Shown: in pieces, positions 1-10,529 of the stretch | Numbering within the stretch: the stretch's first letter is position 1 | How the letters are laid out: every line of letters begins with the position of its first letter | NCBI GenBank assembly: GCA_003415625.1 | Contig: PYIU01000009.1 | Location: 2,604,001-2,668,000 of the forward strand | Length of the DNA stretch: 64,000 nucleotides | From: Aquanectria penicillioides | Taxonomy: Eukaryota > Ascomycota > Sordariomycetes > Hypocreales > Nectriaceae | Reading direction: 5' to 3' | The notes under the pieces: model-generated | Seen by the model: the letters and a program-made list of their open reading frames with translations, nothing else | Told to the model about the DNA's origin: nothing | Databases searched by the model: none | Position numbers and translations under genes: made by a program

Positions 1-273
1 TCCGTTGCCTCTGTCGTTATCCAGTACAGCAGCGGCCCGGCCTTTGAACACATCAACTACTACTTCTACCTGGTGTTTGTCTTCTGGGACCTCTTTGAGG
101 CAGTCTTCATGTACTTTTACTTCCCAGAGACCAAGGCCCGCACGCTGGAGGAGCTGTCTGAGGTGTTTGAGGCTCCGAACCCGGTCAAGAAGAGTCTGGA
201 GAAGAGGAGCGCGCAGACGGTCATGAACACGCTCAACGCGACGGGAGATGAGAAGCTTGAGTCGATGGCCTAA
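1..273 (+). CDS. MFS sugar transporter, C-terminal fragment (cut by window edge)
   Basis: The first 90 codons, read in frame 1 from base 1, are the end of a fungal sugar porter of the major facilitator superfamily (hexose/lactose permease type). The last transmembrane helix ([19 protein letters not shown]) runs straight into the family signature [11 protein letters not shown], then a charged cytoplasmic tail of about 45 residues ends in a TAA stop at 271-273. PETKGRTLEE-like motifs after helix 12 are typical of the sugar porter family. The substrate cannot be read from the tail. The 5' part lies outside the window, so start, introns and full length are unknown. Confidence 0.85.
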   Translation, partial: SVASVVIQYSSGPAFEHINYYFYLVFVFWDLFEAVFMYFYFPETKARTLEELSEVFEAPNPVKKSLEKRSAQTVMNTLNATGDEKLESMA

Positions 274-1688
274 AGAGTGTGCTGAATCTGGATTGTGAGG
301 CGGTGTTGGAGCTAGTTTGTTATTCTGCCGACGGATTGATAACCCTAATACACATTCCGTTAAGTGAGCCTATGCATCTCCATTGCTAGTCGTGCTTTAA
401 AGACATTACACAATTTATGTTGACATAATTCATAACTGTTATGATGTCCCCGAATAGCTGTCAGGGGCAATGTTTGCTAGAAGGTGATGGCCCCTAGACT
501 TGCTAGTTGCTTCGCAAGTAGTAAGCCTACTCTTGACGTAGTCGGCCCGTGATCCATTGACAGCTATCTATCTACCTGTTCTTCAATGATTGCCAGCATA
601 AGTCAACTGCTTTCATTTCATGACAGGATCCTCATCATCCCGCTACATGAAGCGTCTGGGTCGAGATTGAGACTTGATGAGTTGGAAAGTATGTTGTGTA
701 GAATCAATCGTGAGGCTGAGATGCAAGGACGGGATAAAATGATCGTTGCAGGCTAATACCTGCTCTCTAGTAAGAATGTTGCTCTCATTCCGACCTGTTG
801 GATTTTCGACGGTTATTCTGGAATGACTTTGCCTTCCTATTACCTGATTCATTTGCTTTTAAACCTGGGGCGTTGTACGGTTAGTGACAGTGGTATCATC
901 CAGGTCCCACGTTATCCCCGTGACAGTCATCTTGAGATAACTGATCTCAGAATGAACGTGTCTGAGATGCGATAATATTACGCCTTCGTATCGAGCCAAC
1001 GTGAATGTACATCGGCCAGACCGTCCAAGTAACCCCACACCCGCCAACGAGTCTGAAAGTGGTAATATTATTTTCACCTTCTTGGGTCGTTTACCGGCCG
1101 GCCAGCAAGATATGCTTGTTTGCCGACACATGATCATCCAGCCTAGAACCGTTGGAATGACTCGCCATTGACAGAGCCGTGAAACACTCCTTAGCGAGGA
1201 GAATGCGTAATGACTGGTATCATCAAGCCGCTGATGCAATCCTGGCCTCCAGAAATGGAAACGCGGTTAATACGTCGACCCCAGACGAGTTTATGGCCTT
1301 GGCGGACGGGGTTGGCACTGGCATTGTGGGGAGTCTAGCCAGGACTAGAACGGGTACAGTTGGGGCTAGGCGCTCTAATTTACTTCTTTGGGAGGTTTGA
1401 CAAGACCTTATCAAGCGGGTCCGAATATCCGACCACAATTGCTTCAGACCAAGAGTCTGGGGAACCCGAGTTAGCTTGGGTGTAGGCTAATTGCTGGTCC
1501 TATCTATCAACCAGACGACCCTCAAATGAGTCGGTTGTCAGGCGTATCCTCGTTAGTGGGAGATATGCCAAGAGTCGTGTTGCCTGACCCTATCATGGCT
1601 TGGACCTGCTCGTCTATACAAAGGAGCCTCTCCCCGTCGCTCCCAACCGCCTCGTATCATTCCCTTCCTTATCACTCTCTGTCTCATC
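274..1688. other. Intergenic region, no gene seen
   Basis: About 1.4 kb between the sugar transporter stop and the permease start. Short open frames on both strands (for example 859-1239 minus) show no recognisable motif and no plausible splice partners. It should hold the 3' UTR of the transporter and the promoter of the permease. I see no tRNA or repeat in it. Confidence 0.5.
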
Positions 1689-3317
1689 ATGTCTCAAGAC
1701 ACAAAGACTTCGCCTGATAGGGAAAAAGGCTCCATCCGGGCAGCTGCCACAGGCTCTATGCGGGACAATCAGGACCACCTTCATCGCACTCTCAGCTCAA
1801 GACAGGGTCAATTCATTACTCTTGGTGGAGCCATTGGAACGGCCCTCTTTGTACTGATCGGGACCTCCCTTCAGCGTCCGGACCCGCGGGCGTGCTGCTT
1901 TCGTACGCCATCTACGCCTGAATCCTCGCCATCGTTAGCAACTCGGTGGCCGAATTGGTCGTTTTTATGCCCGTTAGTGGATCCTTTGTCCGCATGTCAT
2001 CCAAATGGGTCGAAGACGCTTTCGGTTTCATGGCTGGCTGGAACTTCTTTCTGTACCAAGCCAGCCTGGCCCCTTTTGAGATTTCCGCCATCAACCTTGT
2101 CATCAGGTACTGGAGGGATGATGTTCCCATTGCTGCTGTCTGCGGAACCTGCATTGCCTTGTATTGGTCAGTAAGGAGATTCGATGTACAGAACAATCAC
2201 TAACGAAACTAGCATTCTCAACCTATTTGCCGTCAGGTACTATGGAGAGAGTGAGTTTTGGCTCTCTATCGGGAAGCTGATACTCATCGCCATCCCCTTT
2301 ACCTTTACCTTTGTCACCATGTGCGGCGGCAACCCCCAGCACGATGCCTACGGTTTCCGATATTGGAAGAACCCCGGTGCGTTTGCGGAATATATTGGAA
2401 CGGGAGCCACTGGAAACTTTCAGGGATTCCTGTCTAGCATATGGATGACAGTCTTTACCTTTGCCGGGCCCGAGTATGTGGGCATGGTTGCCGGGGAGAC
2501 CAAGAATCCCCGAGTCGAGGTCAAGAAAGCCTTCGAGACCATTTACTGGCGTTTCGGCATCTTCTTCATCGACAGCGCCTTTTTCGTTGGCATAGTGCGC
2601 CATACAACTATGAAACACTGACCTCTGGCAAGGGTGTCAGTGCTGGAGGCTCCCCATATGTCATTGCTATGCAGAACATGGGAATCAAGGGACTCCCTCA
2701 CGTGGTCAACGCCCTCCTAATCACCAGCATCTTTTCTGCAGGACATGCATATGCCTACTGTGCGACCCGTAGGCTCTATTCTCTTTCGCTCATGGGACAG
2801 GCGCCGGCCTTTTTGAGAAAGTGCACCAAGAATGGCATTCCGATTTATTGCTTTCTCATCACCTCCTGCTTCTCCATGCTATCCTTCCTTTCAGTCTCCA
2901 AGGGCACTTCGACGGTCATCACCTGGCTCGTAAACCTTACTACCGCGTCCCAGCTGATCAACTACATTGTTGCTTGCGCCACCTACCTCTTCTTTTATCG
3001 GGCACTCGAGGCTCAAGGCTACGACAGAAATAAGCTTCCCTACAAGGAATGGTTTCAGCCATACTCAGCATGGATCGGGCTGGGGTCCATGTTTACCATT
3101 CTTTGCGTCTACAGCTATGAGATGTACCTGCCGGGGGGATGGGACATTGCAACATTCTTTTCGTGCTACACCATGTGCTTTGTAGCCGTGTTGACGTTTG
3201 GAGGATGGAAACTGTAGCTGGAAGACCAAGTTTGTCAAGCCGGAGGAGGCTGATTTGGTGTGGGACCGACCACTTATCGAGATGCATGAGGAGACGTTCC
3301 GGGCTTCCGAAGCTTGA
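1689..3317 (+). pseudogene. Amino-acid permease (APC/YAT family), frame broken at three places plus one in-frame stop
   Basis: The translated path is a fungal amino-acid permease (AA_permease, PF00324), a plasma-membrane amino acid/H+ symporter of about 12 helices. The N-terminus has the family motif GGAIGTALFVLIGTSL; later segments read VAELVVFMPVSGSFVR and FAGPEYVGMVAGETKNPR. The ATG is at 1689 and one 46 nt intron fits 2167-2212. The path is broken in four places: the frame shifts near 1868, TGA interrupts it near 1921 (between residues Y-A and I-L-A), the frame shifts near 2597 (GIV to APYNYETL), and it shifts again near 3214, after which WKTKFVKPEEADLVWD continues to TGA at 3315-3317. 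Repairing 1868 and 2597 each needs one added base; 3214 needs one removed or two added. The remaining protein is well conserved to its end, so decay is very recent or the breaks are sequencing errors, as in other genes here. The TGA could come from TGG by one G-to-A change. Confidence 0.8.
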
Positions 3318-3618
3318 ACATACGTTACATGAAGCTGTGGTTGAGAGGCGAAGCCGCATTATTCTACCATTACATATCATAGATCAGAACATACTAGTTG
3401 GATCTCATACCTAACTTGAACAGGTCATGTATAGGCCGTTAGTGCCAAGCGCCGTGGCTGAGTGAACTAGCACTTGAAAACTTGAAGCTGATAATGCTGT
3501 GGCGTTGATGGGCTGCCTAGTTGCAGCAGGCTCGGCTGAGCCCAAGGCATCTTCCCAACTACAACATTGGGCGCCCAGTCAGTCAGGAATCCCCTCATGC
3601 TTTGGGTGCTTGCCATGA
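3318..3618. other. Short intergenic region
   Basis: About 300 bases between the permease stop and the next start. No feature recognised beyond presumed 3' and 5' untranslated sequence. Confidence 0.4.
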
Positions 3619-5730
3619 ATGCGTCCCTTGTCCAGCCCTCCTTGGCTCCGGTTGCCCATCGCCCGTCGGGTGAATTGGCAGGGAGCACTGCGAAAGACGT
3701 CTGCCATCTCACAGCTCAAGTCAGGGAGACATGACCTTTTCCCGCTTCGTGAGGTGCGCGAGCTGACGGATGACTACCTGAGTGCGATGTCTACGGGGAT
3801 TTTAAAGCGCGGCGCCGAGGACTGTGACCTTGTGCTTGTCGGCGAGCTGGGCCAGCTCAAGAATGAGGCATATGCCGAGGAGGCGGGGATATTAGCCTGC
3901 TTGCACGCTTTCACTCCTGACTTGGCCGTGGGAACACTTGTCGATTTGCGCAGCAGAAGCGAGGACGCCGGTGAATTCTTCGAGTCTCGATGCCAGGCAT
4001 ACCTACAATGCCTGATGTTGGCTTATAAAATACGGCCCGAAATCATTCACTCAGAGGTTTCTGTCGTTGCCGCAGATTTGTTTGAAATAATGAAGCAACG
4101 TGCCGAAGAGTTGCCATCAATAATGCGACTGCTCAAAATCGTCGGCCAAGATCTAGTGGAAGAGCTTCTACCTGTGACGCTGGTTCGGCAGATTCTACAG
4201 CATATTGGCTACAGACGGCGGCTGGAAAAGACCTTGGATGACGCCCTCGAGCAGAGACAATGGTCATTAGCCCATCGGCTCGTTGGCGGCCTCAAAGACA
4301 TATTAGAGCGACAGTCAACCACAAATAGACTTGCTCAAGAGACTTTCCCCAATGTTCCGATGTGGGCGGCGTGGCTTCCAGACCCCAGCAGGATAGTGGT
4401 ATGGGAGGATCCAGTCCTCGACCAGCATCGGGCCGTTTTGAATCCAATATTTGACCTCGAAGGCCCAGACCGTACTGGTATGCAGCTTCAGACCCTCAGG
4501 GGATCGAGTCCTGGTATATTTGGCCTTCAAGTGTATCAAATCCCCCCTTCCAATGGACGATCAATTCTGGATTGTCTCCTCTCAGCCTTTGACTCTGCCG
4601 TCATCAAGGGCGACGAGGCCATCTGTCTATTCATAACGCTTTGCGTTGAACGAAGGAAAGTCGACTGGCAGACTCTCGAAAACCTGCAAGCAGCCCTGGA
4701 ACTCAAACCGCCACAGATCCAGCAGCTTGAAAATCTAGTACACCTCGCCGACAAGGATGACCTGTTTGAAAGGATTCAGATCATTGCAGCCTGTCTCCCG
4801 ATTATCAAGTCGTCGGTGCGAATGCAGAGGGCATTTGGAGAGTCGTGTGACCTTGCACATCGAGGACCGATAACCCTCTCCGAGGGTCAAATCCGCCTGT
4901 GTCAAGACTTGCATACACGCAGAGGCAGCAAGCTTTTCGCGATACACGTCGGGAGACTAGGCCGCGCGCTTTTCTCAGCCGACTGGTTTCACGACCGCTG
5001 GACGGATGAGTACGTCGAGATGCTGCGGCAGATCCCAAACGAAGCAATGATTTCCATCACTTTCAACACCATGCAGGGTGCTACCATGGATGTTTATGCG
5101 GCCTACAGAGATGCCATGGCGGATAGGCTTTGTGCTAGCGACACCGTTGGATCAGAGGCGGCGCGGGCTATTGCGTCAACTCTCTCCACGAGCAACTCGG
5201 TTTGGTCAGTTGCTGTTGACCACAACCGGAGTCGAATACGCAACCTGCTTTTGCGCGAGATGATGAGAGGATTCAACCCCATGGACGCCGAAGCCTGCAT
5301 GAAGCAGAGCCTGGCCGAGCACGACATCTTTGTCCATGACATGGGAGATCTTGTGGGACGAGATGAGACAGACATGGCCTGTGTGAAGCTCGCGGCAATG
5401 TTGGCACGACCAATGGCCCTGAGACTCCACGCACGGCCGCTGGCTGAATGTTGGCGCCGATTATTGATCCAGATGATGCGCTCCAGGCCAGATGGCTTCA
5501 TGGAACGATGCGGGGAGGCTCTATCTCCAAACACATGGATGGAATGGTCCAGTCACTTGCGGTTGCTCTTTGGGGAGAGACTTACTGGATTAGAGGGAGG
5601 GCTTGGATTTACAGAAGAAAGGATGCAGGAGATTTCAGCAAGCAAGATCAGTCTTGTAAGAGCAACAAGCACTCAGACTCGGTTGGCCATGGGCAGGGGG
5701 CGAGAAGCTTCACGAGAGCGTACGATTTGA
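3619..5730 (+). CDS. Hypothetical protein, 703 residues, single exon
   Basis: An uninterrupted 703-codon frame starts with ATG at 3619. An in-frame TGA lies directly upstream (3616-3618), so this is the first possible start unless an unseen 5' intron exists. The protein is soluble-looking, rich in Leu, Arg and Glu and probably mostly helical, with a basic N-terminus and a basic low-complexity tail. It has no signal peptide, no clear membrane segment and no P-loop or other catalytic motif that I recognise. Length and amino-acid usage support a real gene. It is followed at 99 bases by the end of a convergent gene. I cannot assign a family; remote repeat folds are possible but not shown by the sequence. 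Confidence 0.7.
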   Translation: MRPLSSPPWLRLPIARRVNWQGALRKTSAISQLKSGRHDLFPLREVRELTDDYLSAMSTGILKRGAEDCDLVLVGELGQLKNEAYAEEAGILACLHAFTPDLAVGTLVDLRSRSEDAGEFFESRCQAYLQCLMLAYKIRPEIIHSEVSVVAADLFEIMKQRAEELPSIMRLLKIVGQDLVEELLPVTLVRQILQHIGYRRRLEKTLDDALEQRQWSLAHRLVGGLKDILERQSTTNRLAQETFPNVPMWAAWLPDPSRIVVWEDPVLDQHRAVLNPIFDLEGPDRTGMQLQTLRGSSPGIFGLQVYQIPPSNGRSILDCLLSAFDSAVIKGDEAICLFITLCVERRKVDWQTLENLQAALELKPPQIQQLENLVHLADKDDLFERIQIIAACLPIIKSSVRMQRAFGESCDLAHRGPITLSEGQIRLCQDLHTRRGSKLFAIHVGRLGRALFSADWFHDRWTDEYVEMLRQIPNEAMISITFNTMQGATMDVYAAYRDAMADRLCASDTVGSEAARAIASTLSTSNSVWSVAVDHNRSRIRNLLLREMMRGFNPMDAEACMKQSLAEHDIFVHDMGDLVGRDETDMACVKLAAMLARPMALRLHARPLAECWRRLLIQMMRSRPDGFMERCGEALSPNTWMEWSSHLRLLFGERLTGLEGGLGFTEERMQEISASKISLVRATSTQTRLAMGRGREASRERTI

Positions 5731-5828
5731 CGATACCACAAACTAGCGTTCTAGTACGAATTCTCTAATTTTAAAATACATCTGCCCAGTGATTTGATAA
5801 CCGTCTAATCCAGGCTGTATCCAGTGTT

Positions 5829-7108
5829 TCAAAAACGAATGAACCGCCGTCTAGGCAAACTTGGAGGATCTACTGGAACTAAGGAGCTAAAATACCTCCC
5901 CGCAGCCGGGTCCAGAGTGCCATATTCGACCCGTAAATCATGAAGATACTGTCTCACGATGGCTCCCCTTGCATGACTCCACATCCCATCAAGTCGAGAA
6001 TCGCGATCTAGAAGTGTGTCCACGATGTCTCTAGCGTCTTCAAGCATGTCGACAAAGCTGGGGGACTCTTCACGGCCGCTGCAGGTCTTGCTTTTGAGAG
6101 TGTCGAGGATGTGTTTACGGATATTGGATTGGATGACTCGGGCGTGCTGCCCTCCCATGTCAGTGCCCATGGGAACAGAATTGGCGAGAAAGCCAATCGC
6201 AGACAGATATAAAACGCTTAGGACGCCGTAAGAAACATCCTTTGCAAGAAGCAATTCTTGATGCGTGTATTTCGTTCCGTTGGCCTGGACCGCCAAGACC
6301 AATTGGACAATCGACCGAGCGAGAAGTAGTATGGTGGCTAGCCAGAGAAGAAGCCGTGACTGAACCTATTAGCCTGAGCCAGGAGATGATGGGCGAACGA
6401 ACCTTGGCAAGTCTGCCGTCAATTTTCACGGAACCCCAGATGATGGCGCCAGTTGCGGCAGCGCTGGTGAGAAGGCTAAACAGGAACATGACCGCAGTCA
6501 TTGTCATCTCAAACTCGGTTCGCTTCTGCGCCACCTCGTTGATTGTTTTCGGGCTGTAAAACTCCATCCAGACGATAGAGAGCGAGAGATAGATGACTGC
6601 ATAGTACAGCGACACCACGCACATGACGAAATTGAGACTCTGCGCAAGGGTCCACCAGACTGTCTGCCACGTCAATGTGATTTGCACTCTGAGCTCTTTC
6701 CAAACAAGTAAAAAGGTCCCCCAGAGCATCAGAACCGTCGAGGCAACGTAGACAGATTCCCACAGCGGCATGGTAATGATGTAGCCAAAGTGCACAGACA
6801 GGCGGTTGTAGTGAATCCATCGATCGATCATCACGCCGAGGTACCAACTATGCCAGGTTAGTGCTTGGGCTTGGGCGTGTCTGGAACGAGAGAAATTACA
6901 AGCTAAGAAGGCCGGTTCCGACCATGATGGTGTTGAACTCCTTCCATGTCGGCAACGGCCTGTGCAGCCATAGATAAAAGATGACTGCGAAAACGCCGGC
7001 AGAGAAGAACCAGAGGCTGGCAAACACCGGCCCAGCAGCTCCCGATGTTTGGTAGAGAGTCTGGCTGGGCAGAGTGAACAGCGTCTCAGTCTTTGGCCCT
7101 CCGTCCAT
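5829..7108 (-). CDS. Seven-helix integral membrane protein of unknown function
   Basis: Three exons on the minus strand, 7108-6900, 6847-6403 and 6359-5829, joined by introns of 52 nt (GTAATT...CTAAC..TAG) and 43 nt, give 394 residues. The ATG at 7108-7106 begins MDGGPKTETL, followed by a helix (ASLWFFSAGVFAVIFYLWL) and at least six more hydrophobic segments: GTGLLSFWYLGV, YIITMPLWESVYVASTVL, LNFVMCVVSLYYAVIYLSL, MTAVMFLFSLLTSAA, LLLWLATILLLARSIVQL and YGVLSVLYLSAIGFLA. A hydrophilic tail of roughly 100 residues follows. The fungal 7-TM layout recalls lineage-specific receptor-like proteins (RTA1-like or rhodopsin-like topology), but I see no diagnostic motif, so no ligand or pathway is claimed. 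Splice sites were chosen because both joins keep frame and fuse hydrophobic helices cleanly. Confidence 0.75.
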
Positions 7109-7813
7109 TGCATCGACCACGCACGGGTTGCTGGAGCAATTGGATTGGGAAACCGTTCAACATATCGTGGGAGCTCTTCATGTTGCCTTCTCACGATGGT
7201 TCGCGGCCAAGGTGAAGCGACCAAACTTGGCCTCCGGGCTGGGCCGACATGCCGGCGGCAATCCAACATGTGGGGGTGCAAGGCTGATTTGAAGTCACTC
7301 AAAGTACCCAGAGCCGTACACTTCCTCGCGACTAATGCGGCCCGCAAGGGCATTATTAGGCTTACATTTAACCCTCTTTGCCGTGTATCCGAAAATGGCT
7401 GGACCCTCATTCAACTGCCCACTTTCAACTTCAAGTCTCGGCGCCCAGCTGACAGCCTCTTTCGCCAGGGCTTCAGGCTATTGACGCCTGCATAATGCTC
7501 TTAGGATCAAATCAACTAACTTACCTGACCGCATTCGGGTGGCAGAATATAAATATCATTATTGGCTATCGACTTGTGTAGAAACGAGCGGGGTACAAGG
7601 CTCGCACTGTTATCATGCTTTCAATTACGTGATGGAATATTAGCGGTTATCACTGAAGCCTATTGAAAGGCAAATGAGGCTGTGAGGGTGTAGTGGCAAG
7701 AGTGGTCTGGACGACATGTAAGTCTGCCGATTGTGGACTCATCAGCCAGGCAAGAATCTTGAAATCATGTGCATATTCAATATCAAACAACTAGTCTGTT
7801 TCGAGAGTCAAAA
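7109..7813. other. Intergenic region, no gene seen
   Basis: About 700 bases between the start of the 7-TM gene and the stop of the coiled-coil gene, both on the minus strand. Open frames here (for example 7049-7495 plus) carry no recognisable motif. It should contain the 7-TM gene promoter and the 3' UTR of the coiled-coil gene. Confidence 0.4.
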
Positions 7814-10181
7814 CTAACCCTTGAGCGGAATCACCCCGCCCTTGTCAATGATGCTGATAGATGTCACATCCTCTCGGCCGTCGCCAAGTCTTACGACACA
7901 TGGCTGCATCATTATGTCCACCGTAATTCTGCCTTCGCTCATCCCGGCGTCGTCTCTAAATCTTTCGCCGGCGACGATCTTGTCTCCATGCGCGCAAGCC
8001 TCGAGATAAATATGTGCCCGCTGTGACCCCATCTCGATAGCCAGTATGCCCAGCCCCTCAACGATGATGGCGACATCCCGCTCCGCCCTTGGGTCAAGAG
8101 CGCCGTTTGTTGCCTGCTGTAGTGAAGATATAATGCCATTTCGAACAGCTTGGACATTGTAGTTAAAGAGGCGGATATACTTGTTGGATTGATTGAGGCC
8201 ATTCCGAATCAACTTTACCAGGGCCTCAAAGAAGTTGGCCCGCCATACGTTTAGTTCTTTGGTGTTTGGAATGGGGTTATCTGAATCTGTAGCAGAATTA
8301 GTTCCGTCTCAGACCTCGCGACCAAGTCATACCTTGCGGATCGGTAAACAACTGATGGATGAGGTTCAACTCCTCGAACCCCTCGCCCTCGTTGCCAAAG
8401 GCGCCAAATCCGAGCGGGTGACTGAAGAAGCCGTGCAGGATGGCTCGCCAGCAGAGATTGCGCACAAATCTCGGCCAGAAGCGGTTGCTGTGTTGATAAT
8501 TTCTTGCCACGAAGCCATCCGGATCAAGCTCGGCGTCCATGTTATATCCCTTTGGACAGGGAACCCAGTTTATCAAATCACTGATGCGTCTCGCCAGGCC
8601 CTGGAAGGTTTTGCGGAATTGGTCATCCGATATGGCCATGTAGTTACCGGAGTTCCTGTAGCTAGCAATGTGCTCCTCCAGCTTCCTTCGAGACGCCACA
8701 TGCTTGTCTATTTCCAAGTTGTGATTCTCGATCAGTCTCTTATTCTTGTCTTCAAGACTAGCGAGATCACTTGCATGTTTCTTTTCAAGACTCGTAAAAT
8801 CACTTGCGTGCTTCTCTTTCATCGTTAAAATCTTCTGTGCATGACCAATCCTGTTGGTTTCTTTTTCTTTTTCGAGGCGAAAGGTGTAGTGAGCTTGTTG
8901 GTCGCGTTCGGCTTTCGCTTCGTTGCGCTCATTGTTTGACTTCTCGAGGGCTTCATGCATGGTCTTGACCGACTTCTCTAGTTTCTCTATATTCCCACGC
9001 AGTTGAGTAACTGCACTTTCAGCCTCTACACGTTGCACATGTAGGACTCTGAGAGCCTTGGCTTGACGATCAATGAAGTCATTCTTCTCATGCGATTCGG
9101 CCAATTTGTCCTGCATCCATCCAAGTAAGGTCGACAGCGGATCAGAATATGGCGCTATAGGAACTTTATATTCTTTCAAGAACGATTTAAGACGTCGCTC
9201 AATGTCCCTGGACCCTGCCGCCATGTCTGAGCTCTGATGATCCTTTTGAAGCATGGCTGGTTTTCGGCCTGGTTCTCGTTTGGTAAAGATACCCGAGAAC
9301 CGTCGGTTTTCCGTATGCTCCGAGGTCGAGAGACCTTGCTCATGTGACTCGTTGGATAACTGTGTACGGAATTGGTGCGAACCCTCAATCGTGCCTGGGG
9401 CTGGTGCAGTCTGGTCAGGGACCGGCTCTCTGACCGGCATCGACTCGAAGGATACCCGGCTGGCCGCTGTCTCAGTTGGGGGCTCGCTTTGCCATATGTT
9501 TGCTTCGTTTATCAGATTCGGTATCGGATTAGCAACGTTGCTCGACAAGGTGGTGTCAAGAGTCGAGGTATTGGGGGCTTCTTGGCTAAGAACGATGGGA
9601 TGAGATTGACTACTCTGAGCGTCGATGGAAACGGATCCAAGAGCTTCTGCCGGCATTTCTGCTCTCACTTCTTCCCCCAAGAGCTCAACCACGTTGCCAA
9701 CGGCGCTCTGAGAAGTCCTTGGTTGGACTAGAGCCTCGGAGGTTTCTATCTCGATCGCCCTAAAGACACCATTGTTATTCCTAAAGCGATGCGATGCCGA
9801 ATTTTGATCGGCGGCAAGGTGGTCTCTGTGTCGACCCAAAGGTCTTGGCGAGCTGTCAAGCTCCTCGATGCGGTCCCGCGATGTATGCCCTCTCCTGGAA
9901 TCACCATGATGAGTGGGAATCTCGTTGGTCAAAGATGCATTCCGATTTAAACCTTTGTGTTTACGGGATCTTGGTGGCTCCATGTGTAGTTGGGTCTGGT
10001 GGAATAGTTCTTCAGGCCGTATATCATACTGTGGCACGGTGTTGATAGACTTGCTCGGGCGGTATGCTCTGTGTTGTGTAATTTCCTTGGATTTTTGATT
10101 TCTTTTGAAAGACCCGAGCCAATGGCTCAATATCCCGGTGTTATCCTCTTTGGATTTGCCATGTCGCCTGTCGCTTGGCAT
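7814..10181 (-). CDS. Coiled-coil protein with a conserved fungal C-terminal domain
   Basis: Two exons on the minus strand, 10181-8333 and 8286-7814, separated by a 46 nt intron (GTATGA...CTACAG) that joins DPQ to DSDNPIPN in frame, give 773 residues. The first 370 residues are hydrophilic, Ser/Arg/Glu rich and probably disordered. A long coiled coil follows (about residues 375-530), heptad-rich with repeated KHASDFTSLEKKHASDLASLE, so it contains a short internal duplication. The C-terminal domain (about 540-773) has aromatic-rich elements (LINWVPCPKGYN, RFWPRFVRNLCWRAILHGFF) seen in many fungal hypothetical proteins, sometimes in proteins linked to incompatibility genes. No enzymatic residues are visible. 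It is divergent from the Hsp70-like gene, with 348 bases between the starts, so shared regulation is possible. Confidence 0.8.
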
Positions 10182-10529
10182 CTTAAGAGATTGATAACCT
10201 GGACTGGTTTTCGTCGAGGAGTGTGAAGGAAGAGTCTCACAAAGAGAGCCTCACAAAGCCCAGGATTAGAAAGTTGACAATGATGGGCCGAAGCAGGCTG
10301 ACTTGGTTGGGAGTTTGAGCATGCAATAGACTGATCAGCTGAGCGCCACATTATCATCTCGTTAGTAGCTATTTCAAGCTTGCGGCCGGCTGCCTTGCCT
10401 GAATTGATAATTCCACCCCTCCACGGGCCGCCCCAATAGGATGCGAATACCCTTCCACTATTGTATGATAAATTAAACCGTCTCTCCAAACCATCTTGTC
10501 TTATCCTGAGCCGTGTAGCTGAAAGCGAA
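10182..10529. promoter_or_regulatory. Divergent promoter region between coiled-coil and Hsp70-like genes
   Basis: 348 bases separate the two outward-facing start codons, so both promoters must lie here or overlap. I see no clear heat-shock element array (nGAAn repeats) or other known box. Confidence 0.4.

Noticed and set aside
1689..3317. Repeat-induced point mutation as the cause of permease inactivation
   Set aside because: Only one change (TGA) fits a G-to-A transition; the other lesions are indels and the sequence is not enriched for TpA-rich decay.
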